Shown here: one piece after another, positions 17,247-28,068 of the stretch
How positions within the stretch are numbered: the first letter of the stretch is position 1
How the letters are laid out: the number at the start of each line of letters is the position of its first letter
DNA from: Nocardioides sp. InS609-2
GTDB taxonomy: Bacteria > Actinomycetota > Actinomycetes > Propionibacteriales > Nocardioidaceae
Assembly: GCF_023208195.1 (NCBI RefSeq)
Contig: NZ_CP060034.1
Location: forward strand, 124,001 to 188,000
DNA length: 64,000 nt
Reading direction: 5' to 3'
Notes under the pieces: model-generated
Databases searched by the model: none
What the model was told of the DNA's origin: nothing
Seen by the model: only the letters and a program-made list of their open reading frames with translations
Translations under genes and position numbers: made by a program

Positions 17247-18194
17247 GTGTCGCAGGGGTCGGGGCGGGCCGGGCCGGGTGAGGTCGCCCGGGCCATCCGC
17301 ATCTACCTCGATCACCTGACGGTCGAGCGGGGGCTCGCGGCCAACACGCTGTCGTCGTACAAGCGGGACCTGCGGAGGTACGTCGCGCACCTGGCCGTCG
17401 AGGACGTCGAGACGCTCGACGCGATCACCGAGGCAACCGTGTCGGGATTCCTGATGCGGCTGCGCGAGGGCGACGCCGACAACCCTCCGCTCAGTGCCAC
17501 GTCGGCAGCGAGGACCGTGGTGGCGGTGCGCGGGTTCCACAAGTTCGCCGTGCGCGACGGGCTGGCGAAGGTCGACCCAGCGAGCGCCGTGAAACCTCCG
17601 ACACCCGCGAAGCGACTGCCGAAGGCGCTGCCGTTGTCCGACGTCGAGGCGATCCTGGAAGCTGCAGGGTCGGCCGGCACGTCGTTGGCACTGCGCGACC
17701 GGGCGCTGCTGGAGGTGCTCTACGGCACGGGTGCACGCATCTCCGAGGCGGTCGGCCTCGACATCGACGACCTGGATCTGGTGGACACCACGGTGCTGCT
17801 GCGTGGCAAGGGCTCGAAGGAGCGGCTGGTGCCGGTGGGTTCCTACGCCCGCGAGGCCGTGACGGCGTACCTCACCCGGGCCCGGCCTGACCTGGTGTCG
17901 GCCAAGTCCGGTCCTGCGTTGTTCCTCAACTCGCGCGGCGGGCGGCTCTCGCGCCAGAGCGCGTGGGCGGTGCTGGTCAAGGCCGCAGACCGGGCCGGGG
18001 TGGACCGCGACGTCTCGCCGCACACGCTGCGGCACTCGTTTGCCACCCACCTGCTCGACGGCGGCGCCGACGTGCGCGTCGTACAGGAGCTGCTCGGGCA
18101 TGCCTCGGTGACCACGACTCAGATCTATACGCTGGTCACCGTCGACAACCTGCGCGAGGTCTTCGCCACGGCGCACCCGCGAGCACGAGCATGA
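17247..18194 (+). CDS. xerD: site-specific tyrosine recombinase XerD
   Basis: A 315-residue chromosome-dimer-resolution recombinase. The SAM-like N-terminal core-binding domain begins [20 protein letters not shown]. The catalytic domain has the first Arg in [13 protein letters not shown], Lys in [38 protein letters not shown] and the nucleophile Tyr in IYTLVT. It starts with GTG 8 bp after ald and ends in an ATGA overlap with the helicase gene. Its place near ald and parA/scpA is typical of actinobacterial xerD. Confidence 0.92.
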   Translation: MSQGSGRAGPGEVARAIRIYLDHLTVERGLAANTLSSYKRDLRRYVAHLAVEDVETLDAITEATVSGFLMRLREGDADNPPLSATSAARTVVAVRGFHKFAVRDGLAKVDPASAVKPPTPAKRLPKALPLSDVEAILEAAGSAGTSLALRDRALLEVLYGTGARISEAVGLDIDDLDLVDTTVLLRGKGSKERLVPVGSYAREAVTAYLTRARPDLVSAKSGPALFLNSRGGRLSRQSAWAVLVKAADRAGVDRDVSPHTLRHSFATHLLDGGADVRVVQELLGHASVTTTQIYTLVTVDNLREVFATAHPRARA

Positions 18195-20749
18195 CGTCAG
18201 ACGGCTCCGACGACTTCCTGACCTGGGTCGAGAAGCAGGGCCTCGAGCTCTATCCGCACCAGGAGGAGGCGGTGCTCGAGGTCTTCTCGGGCAACAACGT
18301 CATCCTGGCCACGCCGACCGGGTCGGGGAAGTCGCTGGTGGCGACGGCGGCGCACTTCGCGGCCCTGGCCACCGACCGGGTCAGCTTCTACACGGCGCCG
18401 ATCAAGGCGCTGGTGAGCGAGAAGTTCTTCGCCCTGGTCGAGGTCTTCGGCGCCGACAACGTCGGCATGCTCACCGGTGACGCCAGCGTCAACGCCGACG
18501 CACCGATCATCGCGTGCACCGCCGAGGTGCTGGCCAACATCGCGCTGCGCGAGGGGCCGGGTGCCGACGTCGGGCTGGTGGTGATGGACGAGTTCCACTT
18601 CTACGCCGAGCCCGACCGCGGGTGGGCCTGGCAGGTGCCGCTGCTGACGCTGCCGAACGCGCAGTTCCTGCTGATGTCGGCCACGCTCGGTGACGTCAGC
18701 GCGCTGGCCGAGGACATCTCCCGGCGCAACGGTCGGGAGACTGCGGTCGTCGACGACGCCGAGCGCCCGGTGCCGCTGCTGTTCTCCTGGGCGCTGACTC
18801 ACGTGGCCGAGACACTGGAGGAGCTGGTCACGACCAACCAGGGGCCGGTCTACGTCGTGCACTTCACGCAGAAGGACGCGGTCGAGCACGCGGTGTCGTT
18901 GCTGAGCACGACGTTCAAGGTCGAGACCGACAAGGATGCACTCCTGTCGCGTCTCGCGGGCTTCCCGTTCGGTGCGGGATTCGGCAAGACGCTGCGCAAG
19001 CTGCTGATGCGCGGCATCGGCGTGCACCATGCCGGGATGCTGCCGAAGTACCGGCGACTCGTCGAGACCCTGGCCCAGGCTGGCCTGCTGACCGTCATCT
19101 GCGGCACCGACACCCTCGGCGTGGGCATCAACGTGCCTATCCGCACGGTGCTGTTCACCGGGCTGGCGAAGTTCGACGGCACCCGGCAGCGCGTGCTGCG
19201 CACCCGGGAGTTCCACCAGATCGCCGGCCGCGCGGGGCGGGCGGGCTACGACACCACCGGCTACGTCGTCGTACAGGCTCCCGAGCACGTCATCGACAAC
19301 GAACGGGCCAAGGCCAAGTCGGCCGCCAAGAACGAGGCCAACCCCAAGAAGAAGAGCAAGGCGCAGCTGAAGAAGCCGCCCGAGGGCACGGTGGTCTGGA
19401 CCGAGCAGACCTACGACAAGCTGGTCGCCGGCGAGCCCGAGCAGCTGCCGTCGCGGATGAAGATCGACAACGGCATGCTCATCAACATCCTCACCCGCGA
19501 GGAGGACGCCTTCCCGGTGCTGCGCAGCCTGCTCACCGACAACCACCAGGACGCGAAGGGCAGGGTGCGGCTCGTCCGCCGGGCGCTGCGGCTGACCCGC
19601 TCCCTGGTGCACTCCGGCACCGTGACGCGGCTCGACGACCTCGACGAGTTCGGCCGCCGCTATGTCCTGACCGTGACGCTCCCGCCCGACTTCGCGCTCA
19701 ACCAACCGCTGGCGCACTTCGCACTGGCCGCCCTCGACACGCTCGACCCCGAGGCGGAGACCTACACGCTCGACATCATCTCGGTGATCGAGGCCGTGCT
19801 GGAGTCGCCCCGGCAGATCCTGTTCGCGCAGCAGCACGCCGCGCGAGGCGACGCCATCGGCCAGATGAAGGCCGACGGTCTCGAGTACGACGAGAGGATG
19901 ACGCTGCTCGACCAGATCACCTGGCCCCAGCCACTCGCGGAGCTGCTGGAGGCGACGTACGAGATCTACCGCCAGCGGCACCCGTGGCTGCCCGAGGACG
20001 CGCTGGTGCCGAAGTCGGTGGTGCGCGAGATGTGGGAGCAGGGGATGAGCTTCACCGACTTCGTGGGGCGCTACCAGCTCGCGCGGTCGGAGGGTCTGGT
20101 GCTGCGCTACCTCACCGACGCCTACCGCACGCTGCGGCAGACCGTGCCCGACGCGCACCGCACACCGGAGCTCGACGACCTGGTCGAGTGGCTCGGCGAA
20201 ACCGTGCGGCAGACCGACTCGTCGCTGCTCGACGAGTGGGAGGCCCTGTCCGACCCGGCACATGTGCGCGCCGACGTCGCCCACCACGCCCCGCCGCCTC
20301 CGCCGCGGCCGATCTCGCGGCAGGAGCGGCCGTTCGCGGTGATGATCCGCAACGCGATGTTCGCGCGGGTCAACCTGAGTGCTCGCGACGACCTCGACGG
20401 GCTGGTGCGCCTCGAACGTGCGGCCGCCGACCGGCTCGAGCCCCCGCGTGCCGTGGTCATGGGGCGCTCGGTCTGGGACGCAGCCCTGGAGGGCTACTAC
20501 GCCGACCACGACACGCTCGCCACCGACGGTGATGCCCGCGGTCCCGAGCTGCTCGCCGTCGGACCGGAGGAGAAGGGTGCGCCCGCTGGGGCCGACGAGG
20601 ACGTCATCGCGCGCATCCGCCACGTCCGCCAAACGCTGCACGACCCCGCTGGCGACCACGACTGGGTGATCGACGCGATCGTCGACTGCGACGCGTCCGA
20701 CGAGGCCAGCGAGCTGGTCCTTGCTGCCGTGGCCATGTGCCGTCTCTGA
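18191..20749 (+). CDS. DEAD/DEAH-box helicase with DUF3516 C-terminus
   Basis: An 852-residue Ski2-like superfamily 2 helicase. Q-motif-like [12 protein letters not shown] and Walker [10 protein letters not shown] lie at about residues 17-45, motif II is MDEFHFY (DEFH box) near residue 133, motif III is LMSATLG, and motif VI is [15 protein letters not shown] near residue 340. A Lys-rich linker (residues about 375-400) leads to a long C-terminal domain of the DUF3516 kind. The substrate, RNA or DNA, is not known. It is coupled to xerD by an ATGA overlap. Confidence 0.88.
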   Translation: MTSDGSDDFLTWVEKQGLELYPHQEEAVLEVFSGNNVILATPTGSGKSLVATAAHFAALATDRVSFYTAPIKALVSEKFFALVEVFGADNVGMLTGDASVNADAPIIACTAEVLANIALREGPGADVGLVVMDEFHFYAEPDRGWAWQVPLLTLPNAQFLLMSATLGDVSALAEDISRRNGRETAVVDDAERPVPLLFSWALTHVAETLEELVTTNQGPVYVVHFTQKDAVEHAVSLLSTTFKVETDKDALLSRLAGFPFGAGFGKTLRKLLMRGIGVHHAGMLPKYRRLVETLAQAGLLTVICGTDTLGVGINVPIRTVLFTGLAKFDGTRQRVLRTREFHQIAGRAGRAGYDTTGYVVVQAPEHVIDNERAKAKSAAKNEANPKKKSKAQLKKPPEGTVVWTEQTYDKLVAGEPEQLPSRMKIDNGMLINILTREEDAFPVLRSLLTDNHQDAKGRVRLVRRALRLTRSLVHSGTVTRLDDLDEFGRRYVLTVTLPPDFALNQPLAHFALAALDTLDPEAETYTLDIISVIEAVLESPRQILFAQQHAARGDAIGQMKADGLEYDERMTLLDQITWPQPLAELLEATYEIYRQRHPWLPEDALVPKSVVREMWEQGMSFTDFVGRYQLARSEGLVLRYLTDAYRTLRQTVPDAHRTPELDDLVEWLGETVRQTDSSLLDEWEALSDPAHVRADVAHHAPPPPPRPISRQERPFAVMIRNAMFARVNLSARDDLDGLVRLERAAADRLEPPRAVVMGRSVWDAALEGYYADHDTLATDGDARGPELLAVGPEEKGAPAGADEDVIARIRHVRQTLHDPAGDHDWVIDAIVDCDASDEASELVLAAVAMCRL

Positions 20750-20782
20750 GGCGTTGCCCCCCTGGCTCCCTATGCTGGGCCG

Positions 20783-23700
20783 GTGCCCTCCCTCCACCTG
20801 CTCGACGGCGTGACCTGGCACGGCGTGACGATCCCTGGCGGGCGGCTCGCGACCCTGCTGTCGGCACTGGCGTCGAGCCCTTCGGGAGTCTCGGACCAGA
20901 CGCTGGTGGACGAGATATGGGGCGAGCAGCCGCCGGCCGGGCCTACCAAGGCGCTCCAGGTGCTGGTGTCGCGGGTGCGGTCGATCTGTGGCGGCGACGT
21001 GATCGCAAGGTACGACGGCGGCTACCGGCTCGCGCTTGCCGACGACGAGGTGGACGCGTGGCTCCTGCATCGCCTCGTCCGCGAGGCAGTGGCCGCGCTG
21101 GCCGCCGGTGACCCCACCGCGACCGACCTCGCCGACCGGGCGTGGGAGCTGGCCATCACCGCCGCCGACCCCGAACGCGACGCCGGGCCGCGCGCTGACC
21201 TGTTGGCGCAGGCCCGGGCTGCCGTACCCGGTCTGGTGCGCCTTCGGGGGCTGGCGCTGGCCGCGGGCGGACGCCCGGGGGAGGCCGTCACGCCCCTGGC
21301 GAAGGCGCACGAAGCAGCACCCGACGACACCCCGGTGCTGGTCGCGCTGCTACGGGCCGAGGCCGCGACCGCCGGTGCGTCGGCGGCCCTCCACCGCTAC
21401 GAGAACTTCCGCAGCGGCCTGGCCGACCGGCTCGGCGTCGACCCCGACCCCGCCCTCCAGCGGCTCCACCAGGAGCTGCTCTCGGCCGATGACCCGGTGC
21501 GCACCGGGCTGCGCTTCGCAGCCGACCCGCTGCTCGGACGCGACGATGACCTGGCACGGCTGCGGGCGGCCATGGCGACCGGTCGGCTGACGACGATCCT
21601 CGGCCCGGGCGGCATCGGAAAGACCCGGATCGCCCAGGTGCTCGCGCAGGAGTCGACCGTGCCCCGGGTGCACGTGGTCGAGCTGGTCGGTGTGGCGTCA
21701 GGCGACGACGTGGTGGCCGAGGTCGGCGCTGCCCTGGGCATCCGCGGCTCGGTGACGGCCCGGCGCACGCTCACGCCGGCTCAGCAGGCCGACGTACGCG
21801 GGCGGATCGCGCAGGAGCTCGACGCCGGGCCCGTGCTGCTCATCCTCGACAACTGCGAGCACGTGCTCGAGACCATCGCCTCCCTGGTGGCATTCCTGCT
21901 CGTCACCGCGCGCGACCTGCGCGTGCTCACGACGAGCCGGGCGCCGCTGCGCATCGGCGCCGAACGTGTCGTACCGCTGTCCCAGCTGGCGCCGTACGAC
22001 GCCGCCGGGCTCTTCTGCCGGCGTGGGCTGGCCGTACGTCCCGACGCCGACCTCGACGACGAGACCGTCGCGGCGGTGGTCGCTCGGCTCGACGGGCTGC
22101 CGCTCGCGATCGAGCTCGCCGCGGCCAGGCTGCGCACCATGTCGGTCGCTGAGGTACGCCGCCGCCTCGACGACCGCTTCGAGCTGCTGCGCAGTCGCGA
22201 CCGGGGTGCGCCGGAGCGGCACCGCACCCTGACCGCCGTGATCGAGTGGTCGTGGGACCTGCTCTCCGAGAGCGAGCAGAGGGCGCTCGCCCGGTTGTCG
22301 ATCTTCCACGACGGCATCGATCTCGACGCGGCCGAGAGCGTCGTCGGCGCGGGTGCCGCGGACGACGTCGAGGCCCTGGTCGACCAGTCGCTGCTGGTGG
22401 TGACCGAGACGGCGGGTACGACGAGATTCCGGGCGCTGGAGACGATCCGCGAGTTCGCTGCCCTGCGCCTTCAGGAGGCTGGCCAGGCCGACGACGCGCG
22501 TGCCGCCCAGGACGCCTGGGCTGCAGCGTTGGCCGACCGGCACGCCTCCGTGTTCGTCGCAAAGTCGCAGTTCGAGTCCATCGGCGCGCTGCTGCGCGAG
22601 GAGAACAACCTCACCGACGTGCTCCGGCGGGCCTTGGCCCACGGCGACAGCGACCTGGTCGTCCGGCTGATGTTGGTGCTGGGGAGCGTGTGGACAATCA
22701 CCGGCAACCATCCTCGCGTCTTCTCCGTCGCCGACGCGGCGATCGACGCCCTGGTCGAATGGGACCCGCCCGCGCACCTGCTCAGTGCCGGGCACGAGGC
22801 AGCCGCGATGCTGATCGTCCACCTGAGCTGGGTGCCCAGCCGGCCGTGCGACGACCTGGTCGCGGCCATGGCCAGGTGGGGCGAGCCGACCACACCGTGG
22901 GCGCGCGCGGCGTACGCCATGTTCGTAAGTGAGGGCGGCAACGTCATCGACCGACTCGTGACCCAGGCCGACGAGGCGGCGGACCCGGTGGTGGCAGGGA
23001 TGCTCTTCATGTGGGCGTCCCTGTCGGCCGAGAACGCCGGCGACGTCCACGAGGCAGCCGACTACGCGCGTCGTGGCTTGTCGCTGGGCGACCTGACGCC
23101 CTACCTCGACGCGACGCTGCACTCCGAGCTGTCCCAGCTGGCGATGGTCATGGGGGACCATCGCGAGGCCGCGCGCCATGCCGAGATCGCCTGGCCGACC
23201 CTGCTGAGGCTCCATGCTGTCGACGACGCACGCTCGATGCGCATCTCGACGGCGCTGTCTGCTCTCATCGAAGGGGACCTCGACGCGTGTGAACGCATCC
23301 TCGACGAGGTGGATGTCATCGCCGACGGTGCCCAGATGGGATCCCGGATGGTGCTCAAGGCGGCCCGGGCGGAGGTCGCGTTGGCCCGGGGTGACGTCGA
23401 GACCGGCCTGCGGATCTTCGACGAGGCCGTCGCCGCGGTCTCCGACGTCGAGCTGCCGGGCATCGGGCTGACGCCGTGGGTGCTGTTCGCCGCGGGCGGC
23501 GCGCTGGTCGCACGGGTGCACCACGTCGCCGGCCCGCAGGACGCCCGCGCCGACGAGCTGCGCGACCTCCTCATCGACGGCACCGGCTTCCTGGCCTCCG
23601 GCGCACTCACGTTCACGGACCTGCCGCTCAACGGAGTGCTCACAGTGGCACTGGGCGCCTGGGTGCTCCGGTTCGGGGACCCGGCGAACCACGACGACGG

Positions 23701-23938
23701 CGTGCTCCTGCTGGCGGTGGGGGAGCGGTGGGCCTACAACCGCAGCCTCCCGTGCCTGGCCTGGGAGCGGCTCGTCGCACTCGCCGAACGCGCAGCGCCC
23801 GGACGGATCGGCGAGCTCCAGAAGGAGTACGCCGGCCGGCCGGGCCCCGAGCTCATCTCGGTGGCCGAGAAGGTGCTGTCGCGGCTCACATCTTCCTGGC
23901 GAACCCCCGCACCGAGAGCGGGGCGAAGATCGCGATGA
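20783..23938 (+). CDS. large SARP/AfsR-like transcriptional regulator (wHTH-BTAD-NB-ARC-TPR)
   Basis: A 1051-residue protein. Residues about 1-80 form an OmpR-type winged helix (SDQTLVDEIWGEQPPAGPTKALQVLVSRVR), about 90-235 a bacterial transcriptional activation domain, about 245-520 an NTPase with Walker A LGPGGIGKTRIAQVL and Walker B VLLILDNCEHVLE. The remainder is helical TPR-like repeats. Regulators of this plan bind promoters through the winged helix and use the ATPase as a switch. It converges on the ABC transporter genes, overlapping the permease by 53 bp; control of that transporter is inference. Confidence 0.83.
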   Translation: MPSLHLLDGVTWHGVTIPGGRLATLLSALASSPSGVSDQTLVDEIWGEQPPAGPTKALQVLVSRVRSICGGDVIARYDGGYRLALADDEVDAWLLHRLVREAVAALAAGDPTATDLADRAWELAITAADPERDAGPRADLLAQARAAVPGLVRLRGLALAAGGRPGEAVTPLAKAHEAAPDDTPVLVALLRAEAATAGASAALHRYENFRSGLADRLGVDPDPALQRLHQELLSADDPVRTGLRFAADPLLGRDDDLARLRAAMATGRLTTILGPGGIGKTRIAQVLAQESTVPRVHVVELVGVASGDDVVAEVGAALGIRGSVTARRTLTPAQQADVRGRIAQELDAGPVLLILDNCEHVLETIASLVAFLLVTARDLRVLTTSRAPLRIGAERVVPLSQLAPYDAAGLFCRRGLAVRPDADLDDETVAAVVARLDGLPLAIELAAARLRTMSVAEVRRRLDDRFELLRSRDRGAPERHRTLTAVIEWSWDLLSESEQRALARLSIFHDGIDLDAAESVVGAGAADDVEALVDQSLLVVTETAGTTRFRALETIREFAALRLQEAGQADDARAAQDAWAAALADRHASVFVAKSQFESIGALLREENNLTDVLRRALAHGDSDLVVRLMLVLGSVWTITGNHPRVFSVADAAIDALVEWDPPAHLLSAGHEAAAMLIVHLSWVPSRPCDDLVAAMARWGEPTTPWARAAYAMFVSEGGNVIDRLVTQADEAADPVVAGMLFMWASLSAENAGDVHEAADYARRGLSLGDLTPYLDATLHSELSQLAMVMGDHREAARHAEIAWPTLLRLHAVDDARSMRISTALSALIEGDLDACERILDEVDVIADGAQMGSRMVLKAARAEVALARGDVETGLRIFDEAVAAVSDVELPGIGLTPWVLFAAGGALVARVHHVAGPQDARADELRDLLIDGTGFLASGALTFTDLPLNGVLTVALGAWVLRFGDPANHDDGVLLLAVGERWAYNRSLPCLAWERLVALAERAAPGRIGELQKEYAGRPGPELISVAEKVLSRLTSSWRTPAPRAGRRSR

Positions 23939-24710
23939 CCGCGAGGCAGCCCAGCAGTGCGAAGCCGACCTCGGCGGTCACGGCGCCGGTGTTGGCCAGG
24001 TCGCGCAGGGCGTTGACCACGTGCGAGACCGGGTTGACCTTGGTGAAGGTCTCCAGCCAGCCCGGCAGCGTGTCGGCCGGGACGAACGCGTTGGAGAGGA
24101 ACGTCAGCGGGAACATCACCATCAGGGAGTAGCCCTGCACGGCCTGGGCGGAGGAGCCGACGGTGCCGAACCAGGTGAAGATCCAGGCCAGTGACCAACC
24201 GGCCAGGATGGCGAGCAGGATCGCGGCTCCCACGCCGATCACGCCACCACCCGGCCGGTAGCCCATCGCGATGCCGGTTGCGAAGGTGAGCGTGGCCGCG
24301 ATGAAGTAGCGGATCATGTCGGCGACCATCGGTCCCGCGAGCGGCGCGATGCGCGAGATGGGCAGCACCTTGAAGCGGTCGAACACGCCCTTGTCCATGT
24401 CCTCGCGCAACTGCGTGCCGGTGGCCACGCAGGCGGTCAGCACGGTCTGGGCGATCAGGCCCGGGATGAGCAGGGGCAGGTAGTTCTCGACGCTGCCCGC
24501 GACGGCACCGCCGAAGATGCCGGCGAACATCGCGGTGAACATCAGCGGCTGGATCGTGACGTCGAAGAACTGCTCGAAGTTGCGGCGCATCTTGAGCGTC
24601 GCGCGCCAGGCCATCGTCATCGTCTGGCTCACCGTGTCGGCGACGCTGACACGGCGGGGGAGGGCTGCGGGGTCTACGCGGTCGTGGGTCGGGTGGGTCA
24701 TCGTGGTCAT
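23886..24710 (-). CDS. ABC transporter permease (ABC-2 type, drug exporter family)
   Basis: A 274-residue integral membrane protein with six predicted helices, including TAMFAGIFGGAVAG, LIPGLIAQTVLTACVATGTQ and AILAGWSLAWIFTWFG. It carries the ABC-2 signature region MVMFPLTFLSNAFVPADTLPGWL near residue 200. The DrrB-like pattern with the ATPase directly upstream suggests efflux of a hydrophobic compound. The ATG at 24710 overlaps the ATPase stop by 4 bases. Its 3' end overlaps the regulator gene on the other strand. Confidence 0.88.
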   Translation of the reverse strand: MTTMTHPTHDRVDPAALPRRVSVADTVSQTMTMAWRATLKMRRNFEQFFDVTIQPLMFTAMFAGIFGGAVAGSVENYLPLLIPGLIAQTVLTACVATGTQLREDMDKGVFDRFKVLPISRIAPLAGPMVADMIRYFIAATLTFATGIAMGYRPGGGVIGVGAAILLAILAGWSLAWIFTWFGTVGSSAQAVQGYSLMVMFPLTFLSNAFVPADTLPGWLETFTKVNPVSHVVNALRDLANTGAVTAEVGFALLGCLAVIAIFAPLSVRGFARKM

Positions 24711-25723
24711 CGGACGGCCTCCATCTCGGGCTCGGTGCTGCTGTCGGTGCTGGTCTCGGGTTGTGTCTCGGGCTGGGCGTCGTGCCCGGTCAGTGCCATG
24801 AACACCTCGTCGAGCGAGGGCTTCTGCACGCTCACCGAGTCGATGGCGATGCCCTGCTCGCGCAGTGCGACGAGTACGTCGACCGCCTGGTCGCTGCGTT
24901 CGAGCGCGATGTTGAGCCGGCGGGCCTCGGGAGTGGGCACGGGCTCCTCGCCCAGCAGCCGGTGGGCGATCTGGGCGGCGTCGGGCAGCCGCTCCGTGTC
25001 GAGGACCGTCAGCTGGAGCGTCGAGCGCCCCACGGAGGCCTTCAGTTCGTCGGACGTGCCCTGGGCCACCACAGCGCCGTGGTCGACCACGGCTATCCGG
25101 TCGGCCAGCTGGTCGGCCTCGTCGAGGTACTGCGTGGTCAGCAGCACCGTGCAGCCGTCGGCCACCAGCTCGCGGATGGTGCCCCACATCTGGCCGCGGG
25201 TGCGCGGGTCGAGGCCGGTCGTCGGTTCGTCGAGGAAGATCAGCGGCGGCCGGGTGATCAGGCTCGCAGCCAGGTCGAGCCGGCGGCGCATGCCCCCGGA
25301 GAACTGCTTGATCGGCTTGCTCGCCGCCTCCTCCAGGCCGAACTGCTCCAGCAGCCGGGCAGCAGTTGCTGAGGCCGTGGCGCGGTCGACGCCCTGGAGG
25401 CGGCCGAAAAGGACGAGGTTCTCGGTGGCGGTCAGCAGCTCGTCGACCGAGGCGTACTGCCCCGTGACACCGAGCAGCTGCCGGACCACGTGCGGCTCGC
25501 GGCGTACGTCGACGCCGAAGATCTGCGCGTCGCCGGCGTCGATCGGCAGGAGCGTGGCGAGCATCTTGAGCACGGTGGTCTTGCCGGCGCCGTTGGGTCC
25601 GAGGACGCCGAAGACCTCGCCGCGGCGGATCTCGAGGTCGATGCCGTCGACGGCACGCATGTCGCCGAAGTTCTTGACCAGCCCGTGGGCCGACACGGCC
25701 AGGGGGGAATCGATGGAAGTCAT
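24707..25723 (-). CDS. ABC transporter ATP-binding protein (DrrA-like)
   Basis: A 338-residue ATPase. Walker A is GPNGAGKTTVLKML near residue 43, the ABC signature FSGGMRRRLDLAASL near 140, Walker B PLIFLDEPTTGLD near 160, and the H-loop region VLLTTQYLDEAD near 190. The C-terminal 100 residues include the DrrA-type accessory domain (EPVPTPEARRLNIALE). It would power export through the coupled permease. Confidence 0.93.
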   Translation of the reverse strand: MTSIDSPLAVSAHGLVKNFGDMRAVDGIDLEIRRGEVFGVLGPNGAGKTTVLKMLATLLPIDAGDAQIFGVDVRREPHVVRQLLGVTGQYASVDELLTATENLVLFGRLQGVDRATASATAARLLEQFGLEEAASKPIKQFSGGMRRRLDLAASLITRPPLIFLDEPTTGLDPRTRGQMWGTIRELVADGCTVLLTTQYLDEADQLADRIAVVDHGAVVAQGTSDELKASVGRSTLQLTVLDTERLPDAAQIAHRLLGEEPVPTPEARRLNIALERSDQAVDVLVALREQGIAIDSVSVQKPSLDEVFMALTGHDAQPETQPETSTDSSTEPEMEAVR

Positions 25724-25839
25724 GGTCGAAGAGTGCGCCCTACCGGTTTCACGGTGGTGTCACGCTCTTTCATCCGCGGTGGAGGCGACCCTCTGCCAAC
25801 TGGCCGGCATCACCCAGCACACGGCGATAGTGTCGTGGG

Positions 25840-26793
25840 GTGTCGTATCCGCTGACCGAGCCGTTCGACTCTGGCCTCATGGACACCCTTGACGGACACC
25901 AGGTGTACTGGGAGATCTGTGGCAACCCGAAGGGCAAGCCAGCGGTCGTGTTGCACGGAGGGCCCGGCTCCGGAGCGTCGCCGTGGTGGCGGCAGTTCTT
26001 CGACCCTGATCAGTACCGGGTCGTGCTCCTGGATCAGCGCGGGTGCGGACGCAGCCTTCCCAACGCGTGTGACGACCGTACCGCGATGCGCGACAACACC
26101 ACCGCGCATTTGATCGCGGACCTGGAGCAGCTGCGCGTCGAGTTGGAGATCGACCGCTGGCTGGTTTTCGGTGCTTCCTGGGGTTCGACACTCGGCCTGG
26201 CGTACGCCGTGCAGCATGCCGACAGAGTCAGCGAGCTGGTGCTTTGGGCTGTTGTGACAACTCGAGCCCGAGACGTCCAATGGGTGACGCATGTGATGGG
26301 AGACGTCTACCCGGAGGAGTTCGACCGATTGCTCGCTCAGCTTCCCGAGGCCAAGCGAGACGGCAACATTCCAGCGGAGATCAATACCCTGCTCATGTCC
26401 GACGACCCCCATGTCGCTGACCAGGCTGCCCAGGCCTGGTGCGCTTGGGAAGACCGACTGGCAACTCTCAGCGGCCCCCTCCAGCACCACTCGCGGTCAT
26501 CAGACCCCCGCCGTCGGCTGGGGTTCGCACGGATGGTGACGCACTACTTCGGCAACTGTGCCTTCCTGGCCGACGACGCCATCACTGGTCACCTCGATCG
26601 TTTGCGCGGCGTACCCGCCTACCTGCTTCGCGGTCGCCTGGACATCGCCTCTCCGCTGCGGTCCGCGTACGAGATCGCGCAGGCTCTGCCCCACGCAAGG
26701 TTCGACATCGTCGAGGCTGACGCCCACGGTGCCGGTGACGACAGTGTGGAACGACTCATCGCAGCGCTCGACGGCTACGCCGGGCGAGACTGA
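25840..26793 (+). CDS. pip: proline iminopeptidase (alpha/beta hydrolase)
   Basis: A 317-residue S33 peptidase that releases N-terminal proline. The oxyanion-hole segment LHGGPGSGASPWW lies near residue 39, the DQRGCGRS motif near 67, and the nucleophile elbow VFGASWGSTLGLAYA near 110. The acid Asp (LLRGRLDIASP) and the His (EADAHGAGD) are in the last 60 residues. The start is GTG at 25840. No operon partner is obvious. Confidence 0.9.
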   Translation: MSYPLTEPFDSGLMDTLDGHQVYWEICGNPKGKPAVVLHGGPGSGASPWWRQFFDPDQYRVVLLDQRGCGRSLPNACDDRTAMRDNTTAHLIADLEQLRVELEIDRWLVFGASWGSTLGLAYAVQHADRVSELVLWAVVTTRARDVQWVTHVMGDVYPEEFDRLLAQLPEAKRDGNIPAEINTLLMSDDPHVADQAAQAWCAWEDRLATLSGPLQHHSRSSDPRRRLGFARMVTHYFGNCAFLADDAITGHLDRLRGVPAYLLRGRLDIASPLRSAYEIAQALPHARFDIVEADAHGAGDDSVERLIAALDGYAGRD

Positions 26794-26847
26794 CAGCACG
26801 GCACGGCGGCCCGGAGCCGGGACAACCCCCGATCGTCGTACACAGGC

Positions 26848-26867
26848 CTGTCCACAAACTCTCCACA
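26848..26867 (+). promoter_or_regulatory. pair of DnaA-box-like sites upstream of parA
   Basis: CTGTCCACA (26848-26856) and CTCTCCACA (26859-26867) are tandem, 11 bp apart, and differ from the mycobacterial DnaA box TTGTCCACA by one or two bases. They lie about 185 bp before the parA start in a 255-bp non-coding stretch that otherwise holds only a G4/C4 inverted repeat near 26923-26939. Function is unproven. Confidence 0.3.
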
Positions 26868-27048
26868 GGCTGGCCTCGGCTGTGCACGCAAGCGTGGGCC
26901 GATCAACAGATTTCCCTTGTGGGTTGGGGGTATTCATCCCCGTCTTGTTGACCGTCGGAGGGCGGGCATAGGGTCGCGCAGGCAGCGGGAGACAGGGCGT
27001 CAAGTCGCCGTGTCGACATGTCGGGTGCAACAACGAGAGGTACACAAG

Positions 27049-28068
27049 ATGAGCGGTGACGGGTCGTACGCTGGGTTTCCCGGTCAGGGCAGCAGTGCAT
27101 CCGAGATGCCGCCGTTGCTTCGACCTCCGAACTCCCAAACCTCTGCTGGAGCTGACACCCCCGTGAGCGACCCGATCCCGTTCGCCCGCCCCCATCAGGT
27201 GACCGAGCCGGCGGTGGCACCAGTCATCGAGCTGGGCCCCACCGGGCGTCCGATGCCGGAGTTCCCCGAGCCTGCCGCGCTCACGACCCACGGCAACGCG
27301 CGGGTCGTCTCCATGTGCAACCAGAAGGGTGGCGTCGGCAAGACCACGACCACCATCAACCTGGGTGCGGCGCTCGCCGAGCAGGGCCGCAAGGTGCTGC
27401 TCGTCGACTTCGACCCTCAGGGCTCGCTCTCGGTCGGCCTGGGCCTCAACCCCCACGAGATGGACCTGACCATCTACAACCTCCTGATGCAGCGCGACGT
27501 CGCCATCGAGGAGGTCGTGGTGCCCTCGGGTGTCCCAGGGATGGACCTGCTGCCCTCCAACATCGACCTGTCGGCCGCCGAGGTGCAGCTGGTGCACGAG
27601 GTTGCTCGCGAGCAGACGCTGCAGCGGGTGCTGGCGCCGGCGATCGAGAAGTACGACGTCATCCTGATCGACTGCCAGCCCTCCCTGGGCCTGCTCACCG
27701 TCAACGCACTGACCGCGTCCGACGGCGTGATCGTGCCGCTGGAGTGCGAGTACTTCGCGCTGCGGGGCGTCGCCCTGCTCAAGACCACCATCGACAAGGT
27801 GCGCGAGCGCCTCAACCCCAAGCTCGAGATCGACGGCGTGCTCGGCACCATGTTCGACGGCCGCACCCTCCACAGCCGCGAGGTCATGGACCGGCTCGTG
27901 CACGCCTGGGGCGACGTCGTCTTCCACACCGTCATCCGGCGCACCGTGAAGTTCTCCGACGCGACCGTGGCCGGCGAGCCGATCACCTCATACGCGTCCG
28001 GCTCGACCGGTGCCGACCACTACCGCATGCTCGCGCGGGAGGTGCTGGCCCGGTGGCTCGACGGGTGA
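27049..28068 (+). CDS. parA: ParA/Soj-family ATPase
   Basis: A 339-residue ParA-type ATPase. A proline-rich N-terminal extension of about 80 residues precedes the deviant Walker A CNQKGGVGKTTTTINLGAAL near residue 92. The Walker A' segment is LLVDFDPQGSLSVGLG and Walker B is YDVILIDCQPSLG near 205. The ATG at 27049 is chosen because a GAGAGG site lies 9-14 nt upstream. This parA sits directly before scpA, away from the origin-type parAB operon, as in mycobacteria; a role in chromosome organisation with ScpAB is inference. Confidence 0.88.
   Translation: MSGDGSYAGFPGQGSSASEMPPLLRPPNSQTSAGADTPVSDPIPFARPHQVTEPAVAPVIELGPTGRPMPEFPEPAALTTHGNARVVSMCNQKGGVGKTTTTINLGAALAEQGRKVLLVDFDPQGSLSVGLGLNPHEMDLTIYNLLMQRDVAIEEVVVPSGVPGMDLLPSNIDLSAAEVQLVHEVAREQTLQRVLAPAIEKYDVILIDCQPSLGLLTVNALTASDGVIVPLECEYFALRGVALLKTTIDKVRERLNPKLEIDGVLGTMFDGRTLHSREVMDRLVHAWGDVVFHTVIRRTVKFSDATVAGEPITSYASGSTGADHYRMLAREVLARWLDG

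Noticed and set aside
18197..21310. 1037-codon open frame on the minus strand opposite the helicase and regulator genes
   Set aside because: It is the GC-rich antisense shadow of two well-supported genes, with His/Arg/Gly/Val-rich low-complexity protein.
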